Positions 49,621 through 58,791 of a DNA stretch of 64,000 bases are shown here, in pieces. The notes beneath the pieces are model-generated. The model was not told where the DNA came from. It worked only from the letters and a program-made list of their open reading frames with translations, and did not search any database. Source of the stretch: Phycisphaerales bacterium (GTDB lineage: Bacteria > Planctomycetota > Phycisphaerae > UBA1845 > UTPLA1). The stretch spans positions 4,402,001 to 4,466,000 of the forward strand of contig JACKHI010000001.1 in assembly GCA_020639075.1 (NCBI GenBank). Direction: 5' to 3'. How positions within the stretch are numbered: the first letter of the stretch is position 1; every line of letters starts with the position of its first letter. A program made the translations under genes and the position numbers.

Positions 49621-51719
49621 GCGATTCGATGATAAACGTCGAATAGAAGTGTGCGGCCTTCCCTGCTGACTGACCATGCGCGATGGCGCAGGCTTCCGTC
49701 TTTTTCGAAGTCGAATCGCACGAGTCGCCGAATGACTGCGTCGTCTTCGTATCCAGTTAATTCGAGTTGAAGTGCGCCGTCATCGAGCACATTCACGTCG
49801 CCTTCATATACGGCGCCGAGATTCGACAATGCAAGACAGTGCAGCGAATTCGTGCCCGTGTGATGGTAAACGTACGTATCGAACAAGTGCTCGGGCTCGC
49901 CGCCCTGCGTCGGCTCAACGATGCGCGCGTGGATGGCCTCGACGTGCGGAATCCAATCGACGTGCGACTGAATGTCGACTCGTCTGCCGTTCATCGGAAT
50001 GCCGGTGGCCGCCCATGTATGGCCGACGAGCGGTTTCAAAGCCGTCACGTGCTGCGTTGTGCTCGGTGGCGTCGCCTTGGCGTTCGCGGCGGGCGGCGTC
50101 GGTGCATCAGTGCGGACGTAGTCCCATGACGCGAGTTCGAACGGATCGTCCTCGCCGACGATTTCCAAAAGCGTGGAGCGGTACTTGTTCGGCCCGTCGA
50201 ACTTCCAATCCAGGATGAGCTTGCGGCTGGGATGCGTCGGGTAATGAAGGATGTAGTCGAAACGCGCGTTGTCTCCTTTGATCGTCGCAGTGCCTTCCCC
50301 GATCATGCCTTGCCACAACAGGGCGAGCATGGCGATCTTCTTGCGGCCGGGATGCCAATACAGCACGCGGCATACGCCGCTGGTGGTTTCGCCGTCGCCG
50401 CGGGAGTTCACGGTGCGCGCAACCAGAGAGCGCCTTCCCGGCCCCCAGCCCCAGGTGTCGCTTTGGATCGCGTCGTTAATGAGGCCCAATCGCCACTCGC
50501 CCAGAATCATTTGTGCGAAATGCTCCAACGGGTTGGCGTTAGCGGCCGGCTTCTTGGGCGATGACGGCCAGGGACCCTCCCGCGTTACGTTGATGATCCT
50601 CTCGCCGTCGAGTCGAAACAGGCCACCGGAGCATCCGAGCCAGAGCACGCCGTCACGATCTTCGAAGAACTCCTGCACATGACTCCGGGCGGGTCTGCCG
50701 TTGATGATCAGGTTAGGGTCTTCAGCAAATGCTCGGAAGGTCTTTCCATCGTAGCGGCACGCGCCGGCGCCGAGCGTAGAGAACCACATGTTGCCCGATC
50801 GATCTTCCAGAATCTCAAAGATGCGGTCGTTGTTGAGGCCGTCCTTTGATGTGAAGTTTCGGAATGTCCTGCCGTTGAAGCAGCTCACGCCGCCGCCCTC
50901 GGTGCCGATCCAGATCCGGCCGAGGCGATCGCCCGCGATGGATCGCACCAGGTTGCCGGCGAGGCCTTCCTTCGTGGTGTAGCTCGTGAACGACTTGCCG
51001 TCGTACCGATGCACGCCTTCGCCGTCGGTGCCGAACCAGAGATTCCCGCTTCGATCCTGGAAGATGCAGAAGACCACTTTCGGAGTGAAACGGGATTCGG
51101 GTTCGGTGACGTCAATCCTCGGTAAGGGAAACGGCGTCCACGTCTTGCCGTCGAATCGACAAACGCCTTCGTGCGTGCCGGCCCAGATTATCCCGGCGCG
51201 ATCCCGAAAGATGCACCAGACTTCGTTGTCGCTGAGACCATTCGCGATCGTGTGGTTGGTGAACTTGCCTTCGGCGTAGCGGCTGACGCCGCCCTCGGTG
51301 GCGAACCACATCGCCCCATCTGGCGCCTGGAGGATTCCCCGAATGGCGCTGCCGGCCAGGCCGTCTTTGACGCTGATGTACTTGAGAGATTCTCCGTCGT
51401 AGCGGGCGAGACCGTCGCCGTTGGTGCCGAACCAATAGACGCCGTCGCGATCCTGGAAGACTTCGCGGATGTACTCGCTGATCTGCTGATCGGCCATGTC
51501 TTTGATCGGCGGATCGGGCTTGTCGTCGATCGGTCCGACGAACGGTTCCGGCGGCCTGCGGAGCAGGGGCGGAGTGTCCGGCTCTTCATTCGGCGCGGCG
51601 AAACACGCGGGCAGGGCGATGACGAATGTTAGCGCGACAGCAATGGGCCGGGGGCATGCGTTTGAGCGGACTGGGAGACTGGACAATGTGAGACTCCTGG
51701 TTTCGTGGTCGAATCGCAT
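49617..51719 (-). CDS. Exported protein with two-component-regulator propeller
   Basis: Exported protein (700 aa). A signal peptide (ACPRPIAVALTFVIALPACFA) is followed by a propeller (about 85-395) built of repeats such as DRDGVYWFGTNGDGLARYDGES, DRSGNLWFGTDGEGVHRYDGKS and DRLGRIWIGTEGGGVSCFNG. These are Reg_prop blades normally found as sensors of hybrid kinases, but here no kinase is attached. The C-terminal 300 residues form a beta-rich domain of unknown type. The start at 51719 gives MRFDHETRSL; an upstream ATG adds 12 residues. The stop codon comes from repeat F2. Confidence 0.82.
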   Translation of the reverse strand: MRFDHETRSLTLSSLPVRSNACPRPIAVALTFVIALPACFAAPNEEPDTPPLLRRPPEPFVGPIDDKPDPPIKDMADQQISEYIREVFQDRDGVYWFGTNGDGLARYDGESLKYISVKDGLAGSAIRGILQAPDGAMWFATEGGVSRYAEGKFTNHTIANGLSDNEVWCIFRDRAGIIWAGTHEGVCRFDGKTWTPFPLPRIDVTEPESRFTPKVVFCIFQDRSGNLWFGTDGEGVHRYDGKSFTSYTTKEGLAGNLVRSIAGDRLGRIWIGTEGGGVSCFNGRTFRNFTSKDGLNNDRIFEILEDRSGNMWFSTLGAGACRYDGKTFRAFAEDPNLIINGRPARSHVQEFFEDRDGVLWLGCSGGLFRLDGERIINVTREGPWPSSPKKPAANANPLEHFAQMILGEWRLGLINDAIQSDTWGWGPGRRSLVARTVNSRGDGETTSGVCRVLYWHPGRKKIAMLALLWQGMIGEGTATIKGDNARFDYILHYPTHPSRKLILDWKFDGPNKYRSTLLEIVGEDDPFELASWDYVRTDAPTPPAANAKATPPSTTQHVTALKPLVGHTWAATGIPMNGRRVDIQSHVDWIPHVEAIHARIVEPTQGGEPEHLFDTYVYHHTGTNSLHCLALSNLGAVYEGDVNVLDDGALQLELTGYEDDAVIRRLVRFDFEKDGSLRHRAWSVSREGRTLLFDVYHRIA

Positions 51720-51789
51720 GGCGATTCGACGCCGGAGGATAGGGGATGGTTCCACATTGGCGGAAAAATCTCAACGAAATTGCGAAGGG

Positions 51790-51852
51790 GTAGGTCGCAT
51801 CACCGACCCGACGATTTTCGCGCGGTCGCGTCGGGTCGATGACCCGACCTAC
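51790..51852. repeat. Family F element F3
   Basis: GTAGGTCG, a left arm variant CATCACCGACCCGAC, centre GATTTTCGCGCGGTCGC, then the right arm GTCGGGTCGATGACCCGAC and CTAC. The GTAG end supplies the TAG stop (51849-51851) of rsmB. It lies between the rsmB and propeller genes. Confidence 0.9.
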
Positions 51853-53237
51853 GGGGTGCGTTCGAGCACCGCCCAATAGCCACCGTCGTGGGATTGATCG
51901 GGGAGCGTGAGTTCGTCGCGTGTGATCGTCCACGTCGGGTTCGTTTCGACGAAGGCATCGACCTGCGCGCGGTTCTCTTCGTCTTCCAGCGAACACGTCG
52001 CATAGACGAGGCGCGTCGCGGGGCCGGCGAGGGCGGCGGCGCTTCGCAGAATCTCTGATTGAAGTTGTGTGATCTCGTTCAGCGCCTGCTGGCTCGCGCG
52101 GTAGCGGGCCTCGGGGCGTTTGGCGAGGACGCCGGTGTTCAGGCACGGCGCGTCGATGACGATCACATCGGGAGTGCGGCCGGTTTCTTCGACCAGGTCC
52201 GCGACGCGTTCGATCCTGCAAGTTTCGATGATGTGAATGCCGTGCGCGTCGGCGGCGTTGCGCACGCGCTCGAGTTTTCGCTCGTCGATGTCCGTCGCGA
52301 TGACGACGCCTTCATTGTTCATCAACTCAGCCGCCTGCGTCGATTTCGTACCGACGCCGGCGCAGTAGTCGATCACGAATGTGCCGGGTTTGATGCCGGC
52401 GTTTCGCAGCGTCTTCTGTGCCGTCTCGTCCTGTGGCTGGCAGAGGCCTTCGGCGATTTCAGGGATGTCGGCGGCCGAAACGTCGCTGGGCAGTAGGATC
52501 GAGGCGCTGTCTGTCGAAAGAAGAGCTTCAATTCCGCGGTCTGTGATGCGCTTCAGCAATTCTGCGGCCGTCAGCTTGAGCGCGTTGGGACGCAGCGTGA
52601 GGCCGGCGCGTCGGATCGTCGATTCGCAGATCTGTCGGCAGCCGGCGAGTTTGAATTTGCGATTCCATCGTTCAACGAGAAATGGCGGTATGCCGTAGGC
52701 CGTCTGGAAATAAAGCAGCGACTTCTTCGCCGGATCGGGAAAGATATTGGTCGTGAATTCGACTTGTCGAACCGCGTCGAGCAGAAGCGTCGTTCGTGCG
52801 TTGAAGTCTTCTGTTCGCGCAGTCGTTTCGCCGCGATGCTTCTGCACCTGCCGCAAGACGGCGTTGGCGATCTTGGCCGCGCCGACACCCATCTTCTTCG
52901 CCTGTCGCACGCCTTGATCGATGGCCGCATGATCGGGGATGCGATCGAGCCAGCAGAGTTGGTAGATGGCCATCGCGAGCACGGCGCGGAGTCGATCGCG
53001 CAGGCCCGCCCAGCGACCGCGATAGAAACTTGCGGCAATGTGTTCGCAGGTAATGAGTCGGCGGATCGTGCCGATGGCGAGTTCGGCGGCGAGGCCTGCG
53101 TCGGCGGGTGAGAGCGGCGTCTTCTGCTGCCACGCGTCGAGGAGCTGGCCGACGAATGCCTGGCCACTCCCGGCGGCTTCGATGGCGTCGACAGCGCGAT
53201 CGCGTGCGTCGCGTCGGATCGTGTCGGACTCGCTCAT
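51849..53237 (-). CDS. rsmB: 16S rRNA cytosine-C5 methyltransferase RsmB (Sun)
   Basis: SAM-dependent m5C methyltransferase of 16S rRNA position 967 (462 aa). The N-terminal NusB-like helical domain (ARDRAVDAIEAAGSGQAF ... LDRIPDHAAIDQGVRQAKKMG) is followed by the catalytic Rossmann domain with VIDYCAGVGTKSTQAAEL, the Pro-Cys motif IDAPCLNTGVLAKRPEARYR, and YATCSLEDEENRAQVDAF. The two cysteines are the nucleophile and the release cysteine. Its start overlaps the fmt stop by 4 nt, the same fmt-rsmB order found in many bacteria. Confidence 0.93.
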   Translation of the reverse strand: MSESDTIRRDARDRAVDAIEAAGSGQAFVGQLLDAWQQKTPLSPADAGLAAELAIGTIRRLITCEHIAASFYRGRWAGLRDRLRAVLAMAIYQLCWLDRIPDHAAIDQGVRQAKKMGVGAAKIANAVLRQVQKHRGETTARTEDFNARTTLLLDAVRQVEFTTNIFPDPAKKSLLYFQTAYGIPPFLVERWNRKFKLAGCRQICESTIRRAGLTLRPNALKLTAAELLKRITDRGIEALLSTDSASILLPSDVSAADIPEIAEGLCQPQDETAQKTLRNAGIKPGTFVIDYCAGVGTKSTQAAELMNNEGVVIATDIDERKLERVRNAADAHGIHIIETCRIERVADLVEETGRTPDVIVIDAPCLNTGVLAKRPEARYRASQQALNEITQLQSEILRSAAALAGPATRLVYATCSLEDEENRAQVDAFVETNPTWTITRDELTLPDQSHDGGYWAVLERTP

Positions 53238-54208
53238 GCCTGCGGCTCCACTGGGAGAAAGCGATCACCGGGTCGAACGCGGCGACCGTTGACGAAATCG
53301 GGCCAGGGCATCAGGTTCTTCCCGGCGGGTTTGATTTCCAGAATTTCAATCGCGCCGTCGCGCGCCTGGACGGCCATTGTCTCGCTGATTCGGCCCAGTT
53401 CGTCATCGTTCGCGGCCGCCTGCGTTCGCCCTTCATAGGGTCGCACGCGCGCGATCGTGACGCGCTCGTCTCGCTTGCCGTCTGCGGACACGAATCGGCA
53501 GACAGCGCCGGGCCAGTCCCACAGTCCATTGATCCGACTACAGAGCGCTCGCGCCGAAAAGTCGAAGCGAATGAAGCCGTCGGACTTCTGCAGTTTGGGC
53601 GCGATCGTTGCGAGGCTGTGATCCTGCGGTTCGCCGGGTGTTTTGGGATCGGTCTCCAAGAGCTTGATCGTCTCGCGGACGGCGTCGCAGCCGATGCGTG
53701 CGAGGCGATCGTGCAGATCGCTGGACGTTTCGTCCTCATTGATGGCGGTTCGCCGCGTGATGAGGATCGGTCCCGCATCCATCTCCTTGACGATTCGGAA
53801 CGTCGTCACGCCGGCCTCGCCTGACCCGTTGATGACGGACCATTGGATGGGCGCCGCGCCGCGGAGGGCGGGCAGCACGGAGCCGTGAAGATTGACCATG
53901 CCTGCAGGGAAGACGCTCTCGCGCAGCTCGCGGGCGAGGAACTGACCGAAGGCGACGACGTATCCGAGATCGGCCCTGCATTCGCGGATCTGCGCGACGA
54001 CTTCCGGTGCGTTGACGTTCTCCGGCGTGATAACGGGGATGCACTCTTCGAGGGCGGCTGCCTTCAGGGGCGTCGGCGTCAGTTTCTTGCCGCGGCCCTG
54101 CGGCTTGTCGGGTTGGGAGACGACGAGCGGTATGTCGTGTCCATCACCCCGGATGGAGTCGAACGTGGGGATGGCGAATTCGCTGGAGCCGAAGAATACG
54201 ATTCGCAT
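53234..54208 (-). CDS. fmt: Methionyl-tRNA formyltransferase
   Basis: Formylates initiator Met-tRNA using 10-formyl-THF (324 aa). MRIVFFGSSEFAIPTF begins the N-terminal domain; the active-site residues are N106, H108 and D144 in VNLHGSVLPALRGAAPIQW and KEMDAGPI. The C-terminal OB domain follows. The start at 54208 is fixed by this conserved N-terminus; the longer frame is not. It is translationally coupled to rsmB (ATGA overlap), forming a small translation operon. Confidence 0.95.
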   Translation of the reverse strand: MRIVFFGSSEFAIPTFDSIRGDGHDIPLVVSQPDKPQGRGKKLTPTPLKAAALEECIPVITPENVNAPEVVAQIRECRADLGYVVAFGQFLARELRESVFPAGMVNLHGSVLPALRGAAPIQWSVINGSGEAGVTTFRIVKEMDAGPILITRRTAINEDETSSDLHDRLARIGCDAVRETIKLLETDPKTPGEPQDHSLATIAPKLQKSDGFIRFDFSARALCSRINGLWDWPGAVCRFVSADGKRDERVTIARVRPYEGRTQAAANDDELGRISETMAVQARDGAIEILEIKPAGKNLMPWPDFVNGRRVRPGDRFLPVEPQA

Positions 54209-54347
54209 GATGACCGGGGCGCCTCTTTGGTTGCTGAGATTTTCAAGGTTGTCGATCTGGTTGGGGATGGTAATCGAAATTTGAGGGATGGCACGTGTGG
54301 ACAATGGTGTATCGCGGCGTGCGGGAGAGGATTCCCGCGGGGAGTGG

Positions 54348-54448
54348 GTGCGAGATAGGAATCTCGCACCAGCGTGAAGGGACTCTCGTACCGGCAGTTG
54401 CGCGCGATCCGATCATCGTGAACCCAGGGTTGAAACCCTGGGCCACCC
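54348..54448. repeat. Two hairpins: GTGCGAGAT stem and family A13
   Basis: GGTGCGAGAT-AGGA-ATCTCGCACC (54348-54371), a perfect 10-bp stem with the GGGTGC flank. It is followed by family A copy 54412-54448 whose stem is CCCAGGGTT/AACCCTGGG, quite different from the usual CCCACC type but fully paired. It ends 1 nt from the ABC transporter stop codon. Confidence 0.82.
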
Positions 54449-54449
54449 A

Positions 54450-56492
54450 TCACGACTCGGTCGTGGCTTCGCTGAGTTGTTCCGTATTTGTAGTGGACTC
54501 CACCGGCCGAGTCTGCAGGTCGACCATGTAGCGATAGCGGCCGCTTGTCGCCATGAGTTGTTCGTGGGCGCCTACTTCCACGATGCGGCCGCCTTCGATG
54601 ACGACGATGCGATGGGCCGAGGCGATCGTGCTGAGGCGATGCGCGATGACGAAGCTCGTCCGGTCTTTCATCAGCGTCCGAAGACTCGCCTGAATGATGC
54701 GTTCGCTCTCGGTATCCAGATTGCTCGTGGCTTCGTCGAGGATCAGGATCTTCGGATCTGCGAGAATCGCGCGGGCGATCGTCAGGCGTTGGCGCTGGCC
54801 GCCGCTGAGTCGCACGCCGCGCTCGCCGATGAGCGTGTCGTAGCCGTGTTCGAGATCGACGACGAAACCATGGGCGTTGGCCTTGCGGGCGGCGTCGATG
54901 ATCTCTTCGCGCGTCGCGTCGCGCCGGCCATAGCCGATGTTCTCGGCGATCGTGCCGTCGAAGAGGAACGTGTCCTGCTCGACGATGCCGAGGAGTTTGC
55001 GATAGCTGTCCACGTCGATGTCGCGCAGGTCGCGACCATCCAGTGCGACGCTTCCCTGCTGCGGGTCGTAGAAGCGCGCGATCAGATTGCAGAGCGTCGT
55101 CTTGCCGGCGCCGCTCGGACCGACGAGGGCGATCATCTCTCCCGGGGCGACGTCGAGGTTGATGTCCTGCAGGACGGGTGATTGCGAACCGGGGTATGTG
55201 AATGCGAGGTCCGTCAGCGTGATGCGGCCCTCGACGCGTGAGCGGTCCAGTCGCACGGAATCATCGCCGCCTGCCATCTCGATATCCTCTGCCATCAGAT
55301 CGAGCGTTCGATCGAGACCGGCCAGGCCGTTCTGCAGCGTCGTCGCGCTTTGGGCGAGGGTAGCGATCGGGCCGAGCAGCGCCGTCAGGTAGGCGAGGAA
55401 CACGACGAGATCGCCGACGGTCAATGCCTGCGCAGAAGTCAGAACGCCCTGCTTGACGAGGGCCGCATCCGTCAAAACGCGCGAGCCGCCATACCAGAGG
55501 AGGATGGCCGTCGCGAGCGGGATGAGAACGGCCCACGCGGCATCGACGCCGCGCATCCACCACCAGGCGAAGAGTTCCTGCCGCGCCATGAAATGATTGC
55601 CGGCTGTGAAGCGTGCCGTCTCGGTGCGATCGCGCGCGAAACCTCGGATGACGCGGATGCCGCCGAAGGATTCGGCGGCCTGGCTGTCGATCGTCGTTCG
55701 CGTCGTGCGAATGTCGCGCCAGAAGGGACGGATGCGTCCGACCCACGTGCGATGCGTGTACCAGACCGTCGGGATGAGTGCGAGCGAGCCGAGGAGCATT
55801 CGCCAGTCGACGAAGATGAGGACGAAGAGGCTGCCGGCGAGTTGAATGATCGCGCGCCACGGGTTGTAGATCATGGAGAAGACGAGTTCGCCGATACCGC
55901 CGGCGTCTTCGCGAAGGACACTGGCGACGCCGCCGCTCTTGATCGAATAGATGCGATGGAGCGGAAGACGAACGACGTGGTCGAAGAGCTTGCGCCGCGC
56001 TTCGACAGTGACGCGCTTGCTGACGCGCGTCGCCTGCCAGCGTCCCCACATGCCGATGAACATCGACAGCACGGACAGGACGACCATGCCGACGGCGATG
56101 GCGGCGAGCAGCATCCTGGGCGATGTGGGCAGACCGATCGTGTCGTGGATCGCCGGCGGCAACGGTCGATCGCCGAGGACGTTGTCGAAGACGAGCTTGG
56201 TGCCGTAAAGGGGGACGAGACCGAAGAGGGTGGAGATCGTCAGCGTGGTCAGTGCGAAGTACATCGTTCGGTGATGACCGCGGAGGAATCCCCAAAATTC
56301 CTTGAATAGCCGAGCAAACGAGCGATGCCGATGGGTCGACTTGATGGCCGCCGTTTCGACGGTCATGCCGCCGGCGGCGGACTTTTCGCCGGCGGCGGCG
56401 CGGGCCGGCTTTTCCGGCTTGCCGACTTTTCGGTTGCGAATCTGGCGGCGGTATTGGTCGTAGCGCCTACGGCTGGATCGATTGCTGGGCAT
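54450..56492 (-). CDS. ABC-type exporter (fused permease-ATPase)
   Basis: Half-transporter of the MsbA/LmrA type (680 aa), acting as a dimer to export lipids or drugs. A basic N-terminal stretch (about 1-60) precedes six helices (60-370). The nucleotide-binding domain (about 435-665) has Walker A LVGPSGAGKTTLCN, signature VRLSGGQRQRL, Walker B ILILDEATSNLD and H-loop IAHRLST. The start at 56492 is the most upstream ATG before the helices and gives a normal length. Substrate is unknown. It is divergent from the secreted-protein operon. Confidence 0.92.
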   Translation of the reverse strand: MPSNRSSRRRYDQYRRQIRNRKVGKPEKPARAAAGEKSAAGGMTVETAAIKSTHRHRSFARLFKEFWGFLRGHHRTMYFALTTLTISTLFGLVPLYGTKLVFDNVLGDRPLPPAIHDTIGLPTSPRMLLAAIAVGMVVLSVLSMFIGMWGRWQATRVSKRVTVEARRKLFDHVVRLPLHRIYSIKSGGVASVLREDAGGIGELVFSMIYNPWRAIIQLAGSLFVLIFVDWRMLLGSLALIPTVWYTHRTWVGRIRPFWRDIRTTRTTIDSQAAESFGGIRVIRGFARDRTETARFTAGNHFMARQELFAWWWMRGVDAAWAVLIPLATAILLWYGGSRVLTDAALVKQGVLTSAQALTVGDLVVFLAYLTALLGPIATLAQSATTLQNGLAGLDRTLDLMAEDIEMAGGDDSVRLDRSRVEGRITLTDLAFTYPGSQSPVLQDINLDVAPGEMIALVGPSGAGKTTLCNLIARFYDPQQGSVALDGRDLRDIDVDSYRKLLGIVEQDTFLFDGTIAENIGYGRRDATREEIIDAARKANAHGFVVDLEHGYDTLIGERGVRLSGGQRQRLTIARAILADPKILILDEATSNLDTESERIIQASLRTLMKDRTSFVIAHRLSTIASAHRIVVIEGGRIVEVGAHEQLMATSGRYRYMVDLQTRPVESTTNTEQLSEATTES

Positions 56493-56709
56493 AGGGGGGA
56501 TTGTAAGCGCGTGGCGGCGGTAGTTCCTTGGGGACCCCTGGTGAGATTCCGAATGAAGGATTCGATCGCGCGGGCCGCCTTTGGGGTCCGCTTGGACTTT
56601 TTTTCCGGTTTTCTGAAAGGTTCGGTTGCCAGGTCGGCCAGTCTCCTCGGCGGCGGGGCATGGGTTCCGCCATATGAATGGACACCCACCCAGACGAGGA
56701 GTCATAAAG

Positions 56710-58752
56710 ATGAACCGAAACCAGAGAATTATCCGATCGATGGCGTTTCTGGCCGCTGCGGCGGCCGTCTTGGGAACTGCGATTCCCTCGTTCGCCGGCC
56801 CCATATTTTCGGCGGAAACGAGCCGGATCAGCTTTCAGGCAATGCTGACGGATGGCCAGGGCGATCCGTTGCCCGATGGCCCCGTCAATCTCGCATTCAC
56901 GATCTACCATCCGGTCATCGGGCCGATCGAAGGGCCGATCGCCGTGGCGACGAATGTCTCCGGCGGCGTCGTGAGCGTGATGGTGCCCGTATCGCGCAAC
57001 AGTTGGGATGGCGGACCGCGCGAGATGGGAGTCAGCGTGAACGGCGGCGTCGAGATGATGCCGCGGATTCCGCTGGTTTCCGTGCCGCACGCCTTCCGGG
57101 TCGATCGCGTGGAGAACGCGGAGCTGACCAATGACGTCGTGCTCGGCGAGACGGGCGACGCCGGCACGCTGGAGGTGCTTCGGGCGGACGGCATGGTGAG
57201 CGTCGGGGCCGACGGTCAGGCGGGGCAGCTTCGCACGATCGCCGGGACGATCGCGACGGCGCTCCTGGGTAACTCGTTCAGCGGCGGCGGTTTCATGGAG
57301 CTGTACCAGGGGAGCGGCGGCATCGGTCTGAGCCTCGACGGCGATCAGGCCGTCGGAACGTCGGGCGCTGACGCCGGCGGAGCGATCAAGGGCTACAACG
57401 GTCAAGGTGTAACGACGTTCACATTGACGGCCGACGACAACGGCAACAGCGCGTCGCTGCTGACGATGCGCGATCACATCACGACGACGGTGCGGCTGAA
57501 TGCCAAGGGTGCGGGCGGCGGCGGCGGTCTGACGCTCCTGAATGACAGCGGCGTCGAGACGGTCCAGCTGGACGGCGACGAGGACGACGCCGGCGAGTTG
57601 ATTCTGTACGACGCAAACGGCGTCGGCACGCTCCACGCCGACGGCGATGACGGCGTGAACGGTGCGCGGCTGGCGCTGGGCAACAGTGCGCGAGAGATCT
57701 TCCGATTTGATGCGGGAACGGCAGGGGCCAGCGTGCCCGGCGGGCCGGAGATGCGCGTCTGGAATGCAAACGACGCGGAGTTCTTTCGTCTGAACGCCGT
57801 GGGCACGAACAATGGGCCGGATATGTTCCTGCGCAACGCAAGCGGCGGCAACGTCTTTTCCTTCGTGACCGATGACGGCAACAGCGGTCGGATGACGATC
57901 AATGACGGCGCGAGCGAACGCGTTGTGATCGATTCGGACAACCAGGACAACGGCGGCCGAATCCAGCTGCGATGGAATGATTCGGAAGCCGTGCGCATCG
58001 ACGCGAACGGGATCGACGGCGGCGCCTACATCAACCTCTACGACAGCGGAGTCGCTGCGGTCATCCTCACCGCCGACGATGGGAACGATGGCGGCAATCT
58101 CACTCTGAAGACCGCCGATCAAGTCAGCCTGAGGGCCGACGCCGCTGACGGCAACAACAGCGCCCGCCTCACACTCTATCAGTCCGGTCAGACGGGCGTC
58201 ATCATCGACGCGAAAAAGGACGGCGGCATTGGTTCCTACATGGAAATGCGAGACGCATTGGGCAACGCCCGAATCGTGTTCGACACGGACTTCGCGGGCA
58301 ACGCGCGCATCATCACGGAGGAACTCCAAATCAATGGCGGCAGCGACTTGTCCGAGCAGTTCGAGATCAAGTCGCCTGCGGCAATCGAGCCGGGCAGTGT
58401 CGTGTGCATCGACCCGACGAACCCCGGAGCGCTGATCGTGTCGAACCGCGCCAACGATCGCACAGTCGCCGGCATTGTCAGCGGAGCCGGCGGAGTGCGC
58501 ACGGGCATGATGATGGGGCAGTCGGGTTCCATCGCCGACGGCCGCTATCCCGTCGCGCTGACGGGCCGCGTGTACTGCAAGGTCGACATGACGAAGGGCG
58601 AGATTCAGCCCGGCGATCTGCTGACGACGTCGGACAAGCCGGGGCACTGCATGAAGGTCTCGGACCATGACGCGGCGCAGGGCGCGATCATCGGCAAGGC
58701 GATGACGTCGCCGAAGGACGGGCTCGTGCTGGTGCTCGTGAGTCTTCAGTAA
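56710..58752 (+). CDS. Secreted repeat protein with peptidase-G2-like C-terminus
   Basis: Exported protein (680 aa). The signal peptide (MAFLAAAAAVLGTAIPSFA) is followed by a beta domain (FQAMLTDGQGDPLPDGPVNLAFTIY). A long run of 10-15-residue repeats follows (LNAKGAGGGGG, LTLLNDSGVETVQLDGDEDDAG, LTADDGNDGGNLTLK and similar), a beta-helix-like pattern. The C-terminus (EPGSVVCIDP ... ALTGRVYCKVD.. GDLLTTSDKPGHCMKV) matches the widely distributed module that resembles intramolecular-chaperone/peptidase_G2 domains of phage tails and surface proteins. GAGGAG is 9-10 nt upstream. First gene of a secreted operon. Confidence 0.8.
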   Translation: MNRNQRIIRSMAFLAAAAAVLGTAIPSFAGPIFSAETSRISFQAMLTDGQGDPLPDGPVNLAFTIYHPVIGPIEGPIAVATNVSGGVVSVMVPVSRNSWDGGPREMGVSVNGGVEMMPRIPLVSVPHAFRVDRVENAELTNDVVLGETGDAGTLEVLRADGMVSVGADGQAGQLRTIAGTIATALLGNSFSGGGFMELYQGSGGIGLSLDGDQAVGTSGADAGGAIKGYNGQGVTTFTLTADDNGNSASLLTMRDHITTTVRLNAKGAGGGGGLTLLNDSGVETVQLDGDEDDAGELILYDANGVGTLHADGDDGVNGARLALGNSAREIFRFDAGTAGASVPGGPEMRVWNANDAEFFRLNAVGTNNGPDMFLRNASGGNVFSFVTDDGNSGRMTINDGASERVVIDSDNQDNGGRIQLRWNDSEAVRIDANGIDGGAYINLYDSGVAAVILTADDGNDGGNLTLKTADQVSLRADAADGNNSARLTLYQSGQTGVIIDAKKDGGIGSYMEMRDALGNARIVFDTDFAGNARIITEELQINGGSDLSEQFEIKSPAAIEPGSVVCIDPTNPGALIVSNRANDRTVAGIVSGAGGVRTGMMMGQSGSIADGRYPVALTGRVYCKVDMTKGEIQPGDLLTTSDKPGHCMKVSDHDAAQGAIIGKAMTSPKDGLVLVLVSLQ

Positions 58753-58791
58753 GGCGTGGTGACTGCGAGACTGAGAAAGGAGATCAATCCG

